Below, in pieces: positions 30,373 to 39,683 of a DNA stretch of 64,000 nt (the first letter of the stretch is position 1; each line of letters opens with the position of its first letter). The notes below the pieces were generated by a model. The model was not told the origin of the DNA. It was given only the letters and a program-made list of their open reading frames with translations, and made no database searches. The stretch comes from Francisella halioticida. Its GTDB lineage: Bacteria; Pseudomonadota; Gammaproteobacteria; Francisellales; Francisellaceae. The stretch is from positions 1,488,001 through 1,552,000 of the forward strand of contig NZ_CP022132.1 of NCBI RefSeq assembly GCF_002211785.1, given 5' to 3'. The translations under genes and the position numbers were made by a program.

Positions 30373-30672
30373 TTAATCACAATATATACTATATAAAGCT
30401 TCTAGTATCTTTTTAACAGCAGGATCTTTAACACTATAAAAAACGTTTTGCGACTCTTTTCTAGTTTTAACCAGACCTTTACTTCTCAATACAGATAAAT
30501 GCTGAGAAAAAGCAGACTGGCTAAGATCTGAGTATTCCGCAAGCTCCCCAACAGTCATTTCTTTTCTTAAAAGCAGACATAATATTAGTAGTCTAGATTC
30601 ATGCGAAATAGCCTTTAATAGCGATGATGCTTTGCTAGCATTATCTTTCATTTGCATTAAATCCATACTCAA
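30373..30672 (-). CDS. ArsR-family persulfide-responsive repressor (YgaV/BigR/SqrR class)
   Basis: A 99-residue winged-helix repressor with recognition segment DLSQSAFSQHLSVLRSKGLV. It lacks the metal-binding ELCVCDL motif but has exactly two cysteines, Cys32 (LLILCLLL) and Cys98 (SIYCD). In SqrR and BigR the two sensor cysteines, which form a tetrasulfide with persulfides, are likewise about 66 residues apart. Its operon of sulfane-sulfur enzymes supports the same role. ATG 30672 is used; M3 is an alternative. Persulfide sensing is inferred from Cys placement and context. Confidence 0.88.
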   Translation of the reverse strand: MSMDLMQMKDNASKASSLLKAISHESRLLILCLLLRKEMTVGELAEYSDLSQSAFSQHLSVLRSKGLVKTRKESQNVFYSVKDPAVKKILEALYSIYCD

Positions 30673-30702
30673 ATTTGTCTTTTTAAAACTTTCGATACAC
30701 TT

Positions 30703-30731
30703 ATATTAGAAAAATCTAATTTAGTAGTCAA
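30703..30731 (-). promoter_or_regulatory. arsR promoter with embedded operator
   Basis: On the minus strand TTGACT (30731-30726) and TAATAT (30708-30703) are separated by exactly 17 bp. The palindrome ATTAGAAAAATCTAAT (30705-30720) covers the -10 and half of the spacer. A repressor bound there would block polymerase, giving autoregulation of the operon. Confidence 0.7.
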
Positions 30732-30794
30732 TAATATATACTTAAAAATAGTTCCATCAAAATCAAACATAGCTAAATACATTACTCCTCCAAA

Positions 30795-30862
30795 TTATTT
30801 AGCGTAGAAAACTATCTGATCTTTAAAAAGCTCTATTTTTTGTTCATTACAATCTAATATTT
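30795..30862 (-). pseudogene. remnant of a YhbS-like acetyltransferase 3' end
   Basis: The minus strand reads ILDCNEQKIELFKDQIVFYAK then a stop, closely matching the C-terminus of the acetyltransferase at 39684-40193 (VLDLTQKLEFLKNQTVYYAK). Only the last 20-odd codons remain. The rest of the 315-base stretch 30673-30987 holds the arsR promoter and AT-rich sequence. Confidence 0.5.
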
Positions 30863-30987
30863 TTCACTTATTATCTGTATAATACAAATAATGAGATATA
30901 TTTTACCGATAGCTACCTTTTGCTATTAAAATAATATAAAAGTTTTAAACTTATCAGCATAAAAAAGAAAGCAGATACAAATTAAAT

Positions 30988-31329
30988 ATGAAAGAAATAA
31001 GTAAAGTATCAAATTTAGCAAACTTACTTTTGTTGATATTTTCCTTTAATATAATCTCTACAATTTTTCCTACAAGTAATATATATTATACCCTAAATCG
31101 AATAACTATTAGTAGTAGCTGTAGTACCACTAACACTCTATCTTCATCATCTACAATAAATTTCAATAGTAATAGCTTTGCTGCATTATTAGTACAATTT
31201 AAACTAGCCTTAAAGCTTAATCATTTTATTAGTATTTTATTTATTAAGAGGATTTCATATTTAAGTTTTATGTTAATTGAACGTATTTATAGACCACCAA
31301 GAGCCTGTTTTGTTATCAATTCTAAATAA
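30988..31329 (+). CDS. hypothetical small membrane protein
   Basis: A 113-residue frame with an N-terminal hydrophobic segment (about 10-28), a serine/threonine/asparagine-rich middle (SSSCSTTNTLSSSSTINFNSNS) and a second hydrophobic stretch before a basic end (RIYRPPRA). No family recognised. It ends 75 bp before dsbD on the same strand, so it may be expressed with it. The frame could also be chance in this AT-rich DNA. Confidence 0.45.
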   Translation: MKEISKVSNLANLLLLIFSFNIISTIFPTSNIYYTLNRITISSSCSTTNTLSSSSTINFNSNSFAALLVQFKLALKLNHFISILFIKRISYLSFMLIERIYRPPRACFVINSK

Positions 31330-31353
31330 CAGCATGCAATCATTTAATTTATT

Positions 31354-31374
31354 ATGATAATGATTGTTAATTTT
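31354..31374. promoter_or_regulatory. Fur-box-like sequence before dsbD
   Basis: GATAATGATTGTTAATT at 31356-31372 resembles the left half of the Fur consensus GATAATGATAATCATTATC, with a weak right half. It lies 30-50 bases before the dsbD start. Similarity to AT-rich background makes this tentative. Confidence 0.35.
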
Positions 31375-31404
31375 ATGATATAGAAAAAACAAAAAGGTAA
31401 TTAT

Positions 31405-33288
31405 ATGTTACAAAAAACAAAGTTATTATATGATTTTATAGTCAAATTTCATATTTTCATATTATTTGGTATGGGTATTTTATTATCTAGTTCTGTCAAT
31501 GCTACAGTTACTCAGGAAAATAAAATAGCTAATAATATTGTCCTAGGCTCAATGAGTTTAGCTAATACTAACATGCTAAATCATTATAATGTCGATCAAA
31601 ACTTTCAGTTACAAATTAAAACTCTTGATAAAAATACTTTAATAGCAACGTGGCAGATTACACCTGGTAACTATTTGTATCTAAAAAACTTTAGTTTTTA
31701 TAGCCTACTACCTCAAAAAGCTAATATCCAAAAAATCATTTTTCCAAAAACATATCAAATTAAAAATGATCCTTTTTATGGGATGGTAAAGATCTATAAA
31801 AACTATGTAAGCATTATATTAAAAATTAAAAATAATATGAATGACAATGTACTACCATTGATTGTTGCATATCAAGGTTGCTCTGAAAATGGTATTTGCT
31901 TTGTACCTATTCAACAGCAATTTAATATTGATTTGTCTGCTATAGGTAAAACTTATCAAGGCAAAACTTATCATGGAACTCTACCTAAAGCTCTAAAATA
32001 TAAATTAGATGTTACACATCCTAACTTCGATAGAGCTAGTGACTATACAAAGTTTTTAGATCATACAAATATTATTTGGGCATTTTTTATATTTTTTGGT
32101 TTAGGGCTTTTATTAACATTTACCCCTTGTGTTTTGCCATTATTACCAATTATATCAAGTATCGTTACCGGTCAAAAACAATTAACAACAACAAAAGCAT
32201 TTAGCATTTCATTATTTTATGTTTTAGGAATGTCAATAAGTTATGCAATAGTTGGTGTGTTAGCAGGGATTTTTGGCGGAGGTGTTCAAAATATCCTACA
32301 AACACCCTGGGCAATTACGGCTATGGCTTTATTATTTATAATTATGGCTGTAGCTATGTTTGGTGCTTTTGAGCTAAAAATGCCTTCACCTATATTAAAC
32401 TTAGCTAATAGCTTAAGTAGCAAGCAAAAAAATGGTACTTATATTGGTGTATTTATCATGGGTGTATTATCAACATTGATTGTTTCAAGCTGTGTAACAG
32501 CACCTTTGGTCGCTGTATTAGCATATATTAGTTATTCGGGTAATGCACTCTATGGCGGAACTATTTTATTTGCTATGGGACTAGGTATGGGCGTACCCAT
32601 TTTAATTGTAGGTACTACTAGTGGCTCAATTTTACCTAAAGCCGGTAACTGGATGCATATGGTTAAACATATATCTGGATTTATGCTACTTGGGCTCGCT
32701 ATTTATATGTTATCAAAAATTATTCCAGCACAATTTACCTTATTATTGACTAGTTTTCTGATTTTAAGCTTAGCAATTTATATGTGCGCCTTTGGTTTTA
32801 GTATCAAGACTAAATGGGCTAAAGCTAGACAGTTTTTTGCTTATGTCTTTTTAATATATGGTAGTACATTACTAATTGGATTTTTAATGGGCAATACAAG
32901 CATTATTAAGCCTTTAACAGCCGCTGTTCAATCAAAGCAGTCTCAATTAGATTTTCAGCATGTTACCAATGTGAAACAATTACATAAAGCCTTACAACAA
33001 GCCAAAGATCAGGGTAAGCCCGTTCTTATAGATTATTATGCAAATTGGTGTCTGGATTGCCAATATATGAAGCATATGACTTTTTCAGATCCTAAAGTGA
33101 TTGCTCAGCTTAAAAACTACAACTTAATTCAAGCAGATGTAACAAAAGTAGGACAATATAGTAGTCAGTTATTAAAAGAATTTAAGCTTTTTGGTCCACC
33201 TAGCATAATTGTTTTTAATCAAAAAGGTAGTGAAGAAAAAAAACTAGTTGGCAAAGTAGATGCTAAACAATTACTAAAATCAATTTAA
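31405..33288 (+). CDS. dsbD: thiol:disulfide interchange protein DsbD
   Basis: A 627-residue inner-membrane protein that carries electrons from cytoplasmic thioredoxin to the periplasm. Order: signal segment (about 14-35), periplasmic alpha domain with Cys159/Cys165 (GCSENGICFVP), a membrane domain of about eight helices with the redox cysteines in FTPCVLPLLP and SSCVTAPL, and a C-terminal thioredoxin domain with WCLDC (Cys549/Cys552). Start ATG 31405 follows AAAGGTAATT. It lies next to, but divergent from, the persulfide operon. Confidence 0.93.
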   Translation: MLQKTKLLYDFIVKFHIFILFGMGILLSSSVNATVTQENKIANNIVLGSMSLANTNMLNHYNVDQNFQLQIKTLDKNTLIATWQITPGNYLYLKNFSFYSLLPQKANIQKIIFPKTYQIKNDPFYGMVKIYKNYVSIILKIKNNMNDNVLPLIVAYQGCSENGICFVPIQQQFNIDLSAIGKTYQGKTYHGTLPKALKYKLDVTHPNFDRASDYTKFLDHTNIIWAFFIFFGLGLLLTFTPCVLPLLPIISSIVTGQKQLTTTKAFSISLFYVLGMSISYAIVGVLAGIFGGGVQNILQTPWAITAMALLFIIMAVAMFGAFELKMPSPILNLANSLSSKQKNGTYIGVFIMGVLSTLIVSSCVTAPLVAVLAYISYSGNALYGGTILFAMGLGMGVPILIVGTTSGSILPKAGNWMHMVKHISGFMLLGLAIYMLSKIIPAQFTLLLTSFLILSLAIYMCAFGFSIKTKWAKARQFFAYVFLIYGSTLLIGFLMGNTSIIKPLTAAVQSKQSQLDFQHVTNVKQLHKALQQAKDQGKPVLIDYYANWCLDCQYMKHMTFSDPKVIAQLKNYNLIQADVTKVGQYSSQLLKEFKLFGPPSIIVFNQKGSEEKKLVGKVDAKQLLKSI

Positions 33289-33361
33289 AAGTCTAAACCC
33301 TCGTCCTTAGCTTTATTATATTTTCTTCTTAAATCCATATATAAAATACTTAGAATACTAA

Positions 33362-33616
33362 TCAACAGTTAAACCCCACTAGCTTTCTGGTAAGAATCCT
33401 AAAAGAAGCAGCCAGTCTACCAAATACATGCACTATTAACCCTTTAGTTGAACGTACCTTACTAGCAATTTCTATTCCTGTTTCTTCTTCTATCCAATTA
33501 TTTAAAGCTTCAATAGGCTTGTGAATACTAGATACAGTCGTTGAATATGGTTTATCAGCAGTATCTAAATACTTTTCTCCCTTAGCTTTTTTTACAGGAG
33601 TATAAATATTCAGCAA
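33362..33616 (-). pseudogene. transposase C-terminal fragment
   Basis: About 80 residues ending in PIEALNNWIEEETGIEIASKVRSTKGLIVHVFGRLAAS, the sort of end found in DDE transposases: the Glu in IEALNNWI would be the catalytic one. No N-terminal part is adjacent. It may be the other end of the IS982-like remnant at 39034-39356, but that cannot be shown here. Confidence 0.5.
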
Positions 33617-33822
33617 TTCTCAGTAAGTTATTTTATAACTATACTCTTTTACTTATAAGCTTTCATCCTGAAAAGCTGATACTTAAAGGCCTTGTATATT
33701 AGCAAATAAGAACAGTGAAATTTAAAATTTAAATATAAACCTAAAATCTACTACGAAAGCATGAAAAATTTACCAGCCTAAAAGCCTTGTTTTATAAGAA
33801 TTTTTCAACTCACTGAAAATTG

Positions 33823-35029
33823 TGATCTACCCCGTCAATTTGGGACAGTTTACTACTTCATTTTCCATTATATATTCAAATTGATATGGAGTCATATAAT
33901 TTATTGTAGAATGTCTCCTTTTTGTATTATAGTAAGCTTCAATATATTCAAATATTGATAGTTTAGCTTCTTCTCTAGTTTTATAGCTTTCATCATGTAC
34001 TAACTCTACTTTTAAAATTCCAAAGAAACTTTCACAAGCAGCATTATCGTAACAGCATCCTTTAGAGCTCATACTTGATAGTAGCCAGGTTCTTTAATAA
34101 TGTCTTGATATTGTTTGCTACAGTACTGTGACCCTTTATCAGAGTGTATAATCACACCACTAGGAAAATTTCTTCTAAAGAATGCCATATTTAAAGCATT
34201 ACAAACTAAATCCGCTTTCATCTTAGAATCCATTGCCCAACCAATAACTGATCTTGAGAATAAATCTATAATCACACAAAGATACAGCCACCCCTCTTGT
34301 GTAGGTACATAAGTTATATCTGTAACCCACCTATGATTTACAGATAAAGCAGTGAAGTTTTGTTCTAATAAATTATCATAAACATGTTTGTTGTGGTTAG
34401 AATCTGTAGTTTTCTTATGCTTACGAGCCGCTTTAGCATGTAAACCAAGTAATTTCATACGTTTTTGAGTAACTTTCCAACCCATATCTTTAAGCTCTTT
34501 GTATATCCTAACACTTCCATATCTAGATTTATGTTCATTAAAATAGCATCATCTAGTTCAGCATCATTATATTGCCTTTTACCTATAGGTTTATGAATCC
34601 ATCTGTAATATGAAGATGTGCTCACATTCAAAGATTTACATAGTGTTGTTACTGGCATAACTTTATAATGCTCCTTAATAAAGGCGTACCTTACAGATTT
34701 TGCTTTGCAAAGTACGCTGCTGCCTTTTTTAGTATTTCACGCTCTGTTTCTGCCTGTTTGAGTTTTTTCTTCAAATCAGTATTTTCAAAAGATAGTTGCT
34801 GGTACTGCGTTTTATAATCTATCTTTATTTCTTTCTGAGAGTTTGACATGGCTTTGGATATCCAACTGCAAATGGTTTTATATTTAACCCCTAAGTTATC
34901 TGCTATTTCTCGTCTATTTGCATCTGGTTGTAAACATAATTTAACAGCTTCATCTTTAAACTCTTTTGTATATCTCATCTTGTCTCCTTTTCTTAACACC
35001 TAAGTGTCCCAAATGGGAGGGTATGATCA
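33823..35029 (-). mobile_element. IS3-type element, family C
   Basis: The left end TGATCTACCCC...TTTGGGACAGT is mirrored at the right by a terminus that reads inward TGATCATACCC...TTTGGGACACT; length 1207 bp. The 3-bp duplication TTG flanks it (33820-33822, 35030-35032). Confidence 0.85.
33827..34978 (-). pseudogene. IS3-type transposase orfAB (family C), frameshifted
   Basis: orfA (ATG 34978 to 34691) is intact: MRYTKEFKDEAVKLC helix-turn-helix and a leucine-zipper-like coil ending YFAKQNL. orfB, in the -1 frame as usual for IS3, starts VRYAFIKEHYKVMP but is broken twice: a missing T near 34540 (before EHKSRYGSVRIYKEL) and another near 34085 (before LLSSMSSKGCCYDNA). The D, D and E of the rve core are all present in pieces (VTDITYV, IHSDKGSQY, ACESFFGILK). 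Confidence 0.85.
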
Positions 35030-35063
35030 TTGCTCACATTACATGATCCAAATGGAAGCATAA

Positions 35064-35787
35064 TTATTTCTCTGCAATAATAGCTAAAACACCTTTATTC
35101 TCTGATGCATATGCTTTTGGCTTTAAATCACAGTAAAAAGATTTATTTATTTTAAAACCTATTCTTTTTAAGATCTTAATCATGCTTACCTTATTGTGTA
35201 CATGTATAAAATTTGGTAGTCTATCTGGTGAAGCTAAAGACTGTAAATGTGCATTATTAATTTCTCCAGGCCAATCACTTCCATCTCTGAATTTCTTTAC
35301 AAAATATGAAAACAAATGTTTAAATGAGTGAAAGTAAATAGAACAAGTATTGATATATAATTTACCTCCCGGCATTAAAGATTCATGTATTTTTTTTAGT
35401 ACTTCATAAGTTTCTTGTCCCGATAAAAAGTGAAACATATTAGAGCAATGCACTCCATATAATGTTTCTTTATAAAAATTAAAATCATAAGGAAATATAC
35501 CTTTTATTAATAGCGGTTTATTTCCATAAGAAGCTGTTTTCTGTAGCAAAAAATCTAAATGTTTCTTCCATATCAAAGGCAATTATAGACTTTACATTTT
35601 TATCCAAACACTTTAAAGTCACTATACCATATGCACATCCTAAATCTAAAATAGGATAAATTGATTCTTTAGCGTCCTTTATAAAGTCTTTAGAAACACA
35701 TACGATATCTATAAACATAGATCCTGTCTTATTTTGTGTTGGAACCATTCCATTTTCTTCATGTGGGAAATTGATTAGACTTGACAC
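35064..35787 (-). pseudogene. SAM-dependent methyltransferase, frameshifted
   Basis: 35787-35518 holds the first half with the SAM loop ILDLGCAYGIVTL and acidic strand IIAFDME; the frame shifts near 35570 and continues as KKHLDFLLQKTASYGNKPLL to 35064, including LMPGGKLYINT (post-motif III). The joined protein of about 240 residues is a class I methyltransferase of unknown substrate. It starts 34 bp right of the family C element. Confidence 0.7.
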
Positions 35788-35863
35788 TTAATAATACTCT
35801 CCAAAAAAACAAAACATACAACTATTTATTATATTATTGAAAAGTCATTAATCGTTATAGTTT

Positions 35864-36595
35864 CTAATAGCTATTATATTTTTCAAGTATTTTAGGATTA
35901 TTGCTAAGCCATTGATTGAATTGTTTTACCAAAAGTCTCCCTTTTTCTGTTTTGTTGAACAGAAAAACCATATGAGAAATATTATCATCAATTTTTATTG
36001 GTATTAGGCATAGTTTAGGGTTTATTTCATGCTGATATGCAATTTCTGTTGAATCAGTAAACATAATATTTGGGTATATACCATTTACACCACTTAATAA
36101 AGATCTTATTGCTACGATATTGCTTGGCACAATCAAAATATTTGCCTTTTTCACTTTCTGTAAGGTAAATGTTTCATTAGTTCCTCCATGGTTTGCAACT
36201 ATCAGTGATTTACTATTATCTATATCCTCGAGAATTCTATATTTATTTAGATTTTCACATTGAGTCATAGCTGCTTTGCTAAAAGAATTTAGGTTTTTTG
36301 AAAATATAAAAAGTTTTTCTCTTTGAGGCGTTTTTGTTACACTTCCAACAAATACATCAAATTTACCTTTAGCTAGATCTTTACTAGAGCTTGCCCAGGT
36401 CGTTTTAACAAATTCAATATTTTGTTTTTGTGTTTTTGCAAATTCTTTTATAAGATCTATATCCTTACCAGAAAACTCCTTATTTTGATAAATTGAAAAA
36501 GGAGCATAATCGCCTGTAGTCCCTACTAATATAGTTGAGAAGGCAAAATTTACTAGTAAAAAGAGAGAACTTAATAATGCTGTAATTTTAATCAT
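35864..36595 (-). CDS. periplasmic solute-binding protein (SBP_bac_3, PheC-like)
   Basis: A 243-residue protein with a cleavable signal peptide (MIKITALLSSLFLLVNFAFS) and a family 3 binding fold: GTTGDYAPFSIYQNKEFSGKDIDLIKEFAK, then FDVFVGSVTKTPQREKLFIFS. Similar single-domain proteins include amino-acid receptors and the periplasmic cyclohexadienyl dehydratase PheC; no transporter genes adjoin, which favours neither strongly. It appears intact. Confidence 0.65.
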   Translation of the reverse strand: MIKITALLSSLFLLVNFAFSTILVGTTGDYAPFSIYQNKEFSGKDIDLIKEFAKTQKQNIEFVKTTWASSSKDLAKGKFDVFVGSVTKTPQREKLFIFSKNLNSFSKAAMTQCENLNKYRILEDIDNSKSLIVANHGGTNETFTLQKVKKANILIVPSNIVAIRSLLSGVNGIYPNIMFTDSTEIAYQHEINPKLCLIPIKIDDNISHMVFLFNKTEKGRLLVKQFNQWLSNNPKILEKYNSY

Positions 36596-36698
36596 TTGTT
36601 TTTAAAGCTTTTTTAGAATTAACACTATACTAATGTATTTAAGCCAGAGGTTGAATATCTAATAATTAGAAGCTCTTTTCAGTATTTTAGAAACGTTA

Positions 36699-37400
36699 CT
36701 ACCTGTTAACTTCTGTTATGTTTTTGAAAATGAAATCAGATAATAGTTTTATTCTATATGGAATATTTTTATTATTGTAGCTATGATACCAGCAAATATG
36801 CTCTTCTGGTGTATCATACTGACTTAATAATTGTACTAAATCTCCATTATTAATATATTTGATTACAAGGAAATCTGGAATATAAAGTATACCTGTATTA
36901 CCTAAAGACAATTTTATTGCTAAATCTCCTAAATCAACATTAATATTACTTTTAACTTCAATTGATATGGGACTATTTTCATCAATAAAATTCCATGCTT
37001 TTTTAGTTTTGCTAAAATTGACATTTCCCAAACAATTATGTTTCTTCAAATCTTTTAAACTTTTTGGCATTCCCTTTTCTTTGATGTATTGAGGTGATAC
37101 ACATACTACGAATTTATATTTAAGTACTTTTCTAAAAACTTTTGTCAAAGGATATCTACTAGGATCACCCGCTCTAAAAGCAAGGTCATATTTTTCCAAC
37201 TCTGGTAATTGATCATATGCGGCGCTACTATATATGTATATTTCAATATTTGGATACAGTTTCAAAAAATCACTCATGATAGAAGCTAATATAAGATTAT
37301 GAAATCCTATAGGAGTAGATATTCTTATTTTTCCTTTTGTATTTTTATTCTTTTCTCTTACCTCCTGAATCATACAGTCAATCTAATTTTTAATAGAAAT
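36699..37400 (-). pseudogene. LysR-type regulator, 3' part (split by IS)
   Basis: About 225 residues of LysR substrate-binding domain: GKIRISTPIGFHNLIL, DLAFRAGDPSRYPL, FVVCVSPQYIKEKGMPKSLKDLKKHNCLG. It is the continuation of the helix-turn-helix part at 38697-38907; the family B element sits between them. The join also contains a small frame error, so excising the IS would not restore the gene. Possibly once regulated the binding protein gene downstream (104 bp away). Confidence 0.8.
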
Positions 37401-37403
37401 ATA

Positions 37404-38693
37404 CTACCCCAATAAATTAAACAATATTTTCAATTATTTAGTTCCCATCTAAGCCGCCCGTTTTTCCAATAAGTTATCGTAATAAAATTTCATAGGTTTT
37501 TTATAATTGATAGACTCATGAAATCTTCTATTATTATAAAAATCGATATAATCATCCACATCGTTTCTTAGTTCAACAATGCCAGGATATTGATTTAAAT
37601 AAAATCTCTCACATTTAGCACTTCTCCAAAATCTTTCGATGCAAATGTTATCAATTGCTCTACCTTTACCATCCATAGATATAGTAATTTTTTTATCCAA
37701 TAATGTTTGGATATGAATGTTAGATGTGTACTGGCTACCTTGATCAGTGTTAAATATTTCTGGTACTCCATATTTATACAGAGCTTCATTTAAAACTTTC
37801 ATAACTAAACTACTATCCATAGTGTTGGATATCTCCCAACTTAGTACAGCCTTAGAGTACCAATCAATAATAGCTGCCATATAAACTGTGCCAGCATCAG
37901 TCTTAATATATGTAATATCTGTAGACCAAACTTGATTAGGTCTCAATATGCTTAAACCTTTTAGTTTGTAACTATAAATAGCATGCTCTTTGTTAGGTTT
38001 AGATAAGTTTAAGTTTGGTTTTTTCACCGCCAATATAGCTTTGATGCCTAACTCTTTACGATACTTTTGTACTGTGTTCTCACAGATGCTAAACCCATCT
38101 TCTATTAATTGCTTATGAGCTTTTATATAGCCGTAGCAGGGAATCTCCTCATGTATCTGTATAAGCTTTGCTTTTACTTCTTCTTTATGTTCGTTAACCA
38201 CAGGCTTGTAATATAAACCAGCTCTAGAAACTTCTAATAAGAAACTTTGTTTTACAACAGATAATTTATGCTTAGGATCAATCATCGCTTTTCTATCAGA
38301 TAATCCCAAGCTTACGAGCTTTCCCTCAAGAAATTCCTTCTCAATTGTTAGTTGTCCAACCTTCTTAGAATACTGATCTATCTTGGTTTGAAGCTTTGCA
38401 TTGTCTTTTTTATATTGTGATACTGATTTGGATGGATCCATTGCCAACTCAGCATTTTCTAAAAAGGCTGTTTTTCAATTATTTATGTTTTTGGGCGTAA
38501 TATTATATTTTACTGATAACTGTGTGATTGTTTGATCTTTCCCCAATACTTCCAAGACAACTTTAGTCTTAAATTCAACGGTATATATTTTTCTCTTATT
38601 ACTCATTTACATTTATCCTAAATTGCTCATTTATAGTTTAGCTACTTTAGGAACTAAATTCTCAAAATTGTTGTTACAATTTCATGGGGTATT
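37404..38693 (-). mobile_element. IS3-type element, family B, copy 3 (inside a lysR gene)
   Basis: Bounded by CTACCCCAATAAATT and ATGGGGTATT, 1290 bp, flanked by ATA on both sides (37401-37403, 38694-38696). The duplication and the two halves of one LysR gene on either side prove the insertion point. Confidence 0.92.
37449..38606 (-). pseudogene. IS3-type transposase with in-frame TGA (family B)
   Basis: ATG 38606, TGA at codon 44 (38477-38475), then 332 open codons (possible restarts at TTG 38447 or ATG 38441). It differs from copy 2 at a few sites (PKN for HKN before the TGA, F for C near KQS, K for E near LNLSK, I for T in GRAIDN), showing that the copies have diverged while keeping the TGA. 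Confidence 0.8.
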
Positions 38694-38696
38694 ATA

Positions 38697-38907
38697 AAAC
38701 TGTTTTTTCATATAAAAAAACACCTTCATCTGTTATTGCTAAACCACGTGTTGATACTTTTACGAGTTTAACTTTTAAACTATTCTCTAATCTCGTAAGC
38801 CTATTACTTACTGTACCAATCGATACTTTAAGTCTCCTTGCAGCTAAATAAAAAGTACCAGCATCAACAACTTCAATAAAAAATAGCAAATCTTCAATAT
38901 TTAGCAT
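38697..38907 (-). pseudogene. LysR-type regulator, 5' part (split by IS)
   Basis: From ATG 38907: MLNIEDLLFFIEVVDAGTF, then AARRLKVSIGTVSNRLTRLE, the helix-turn-helix of LysR regulators, up to LYEKTVL where the family B element begins. Its substrate-binding half is at 36699-37400. Confidence 0.85.
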
Positions 38908-39033
38908 TAAGCCCAAGCCTCAATAACACAAGCACTTTAATGCAATTATACCATTTACCCGAAATATTATTAGGCTCTTTCTAGCTATTGCGGCTATTAC
39001 TAATATCTAGGTTATAGTTGTTCTTGGAGTTTT

Positions 39034-39356
39034 TATCTAGTTAGCTTTAGCTCAGGAGCTCCTTAGAAATATAATAGGCATTGAATCAATTAACCTAAAG
39101 TTTTTTACATCATAAATATTTGAAGGCATTTTTTTTGATAAGGCTCAATTAATGTAACAAAGACACTTTCTAATTTATTTATTCTTTTATTGAAAGCAGC
39201 GTGCCCTGCTAATGATGGAAATAAGCCATTCCAATACTTCTTTGTATGAGTATAGATACTTTTAACTTTCCAATATATCGCAAACATATAGTGTAACAAT
39301 CTCCTCATCTGTAAGCTCTGGACTACTGTTATTGCTAAATCTTAAACAAAATATTG
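39034..39356 (-). pseudogene. IS982-like transposase, N-terminal remnant
   Basis: Pieces in three frames join into SPELTDEEIVTLY, then IYTHTKKYWNGLFPSLAGHAAFNKRINKLESVF, then DVKNFRLIDSMPII, the N-terminal half of an IS982-type transposase with the first catalytic Asp in LIDSMP. At least two frameshifts (near 39300 and 39115) and a TGA follow. No terminal repeats found. 39357-39540 shows nothing further. Confidence 0.6.
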
Positions 39357-39540
39357 TAAACTTTCTTCAAAATAGTTACTTATTTTCAAATATACGGAGA
39401 TAATTTTACTTTACCAGCCCATTAGCTCAAATTCGTAGATGTAAATTACCTTTTAAATGTGCTAATAAATTATATTTAAACTGTTGATTGGTATTAGAAA
39501 TGTGAAGTTTATACTAAGGTGTTTTTGAGTTAGTATAATG

Positions 39541-39562
39541 TGTTAATAACTAGTTATTAACA
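39541..39562. repeat. perfect 22-bp palindrome
   Basis: Arms TGTTAATAACT / AGTTATTAACA with no spacer. It lies 25 bp left of an 8-bp tandem repeat array in a gene-free stretch. A protein-binding site is more likely than a hairpin because there is no loop. Confidence 0.6.
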
Positions 39563-39586
39563 AAATTTAGCGTGTTAGAACAATCA

Positions 39587-39641
39587 ATAAAAACATAAAA
39601 ACATAAAAACATAAAAACATAAAAACATAAAAACATAAAAA
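39587..39641. repeat. 8-bp tandem repeat array (ATAAAAAC)
   Basis: Six perfect copies of ATAAAAAC (39587-39634) and most of a seventh, ending in a run of A. It lies 43 bp beyond the 3' end of the acetyltransferase gene, in non-coding DNA. Such arrays vary in copy number between strains. Confidence 0.9.
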
Positions 39642-39683
39642 AAATCTTACTTTTTCAGATATTTTATGTATATAACTCCATTA

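Noticed and set aside
39587-39641. Short regular repeats as a CRISPR array
   Set aside because: The units are 8 bp and directly joined, with no spacers and no cas genes nearby.
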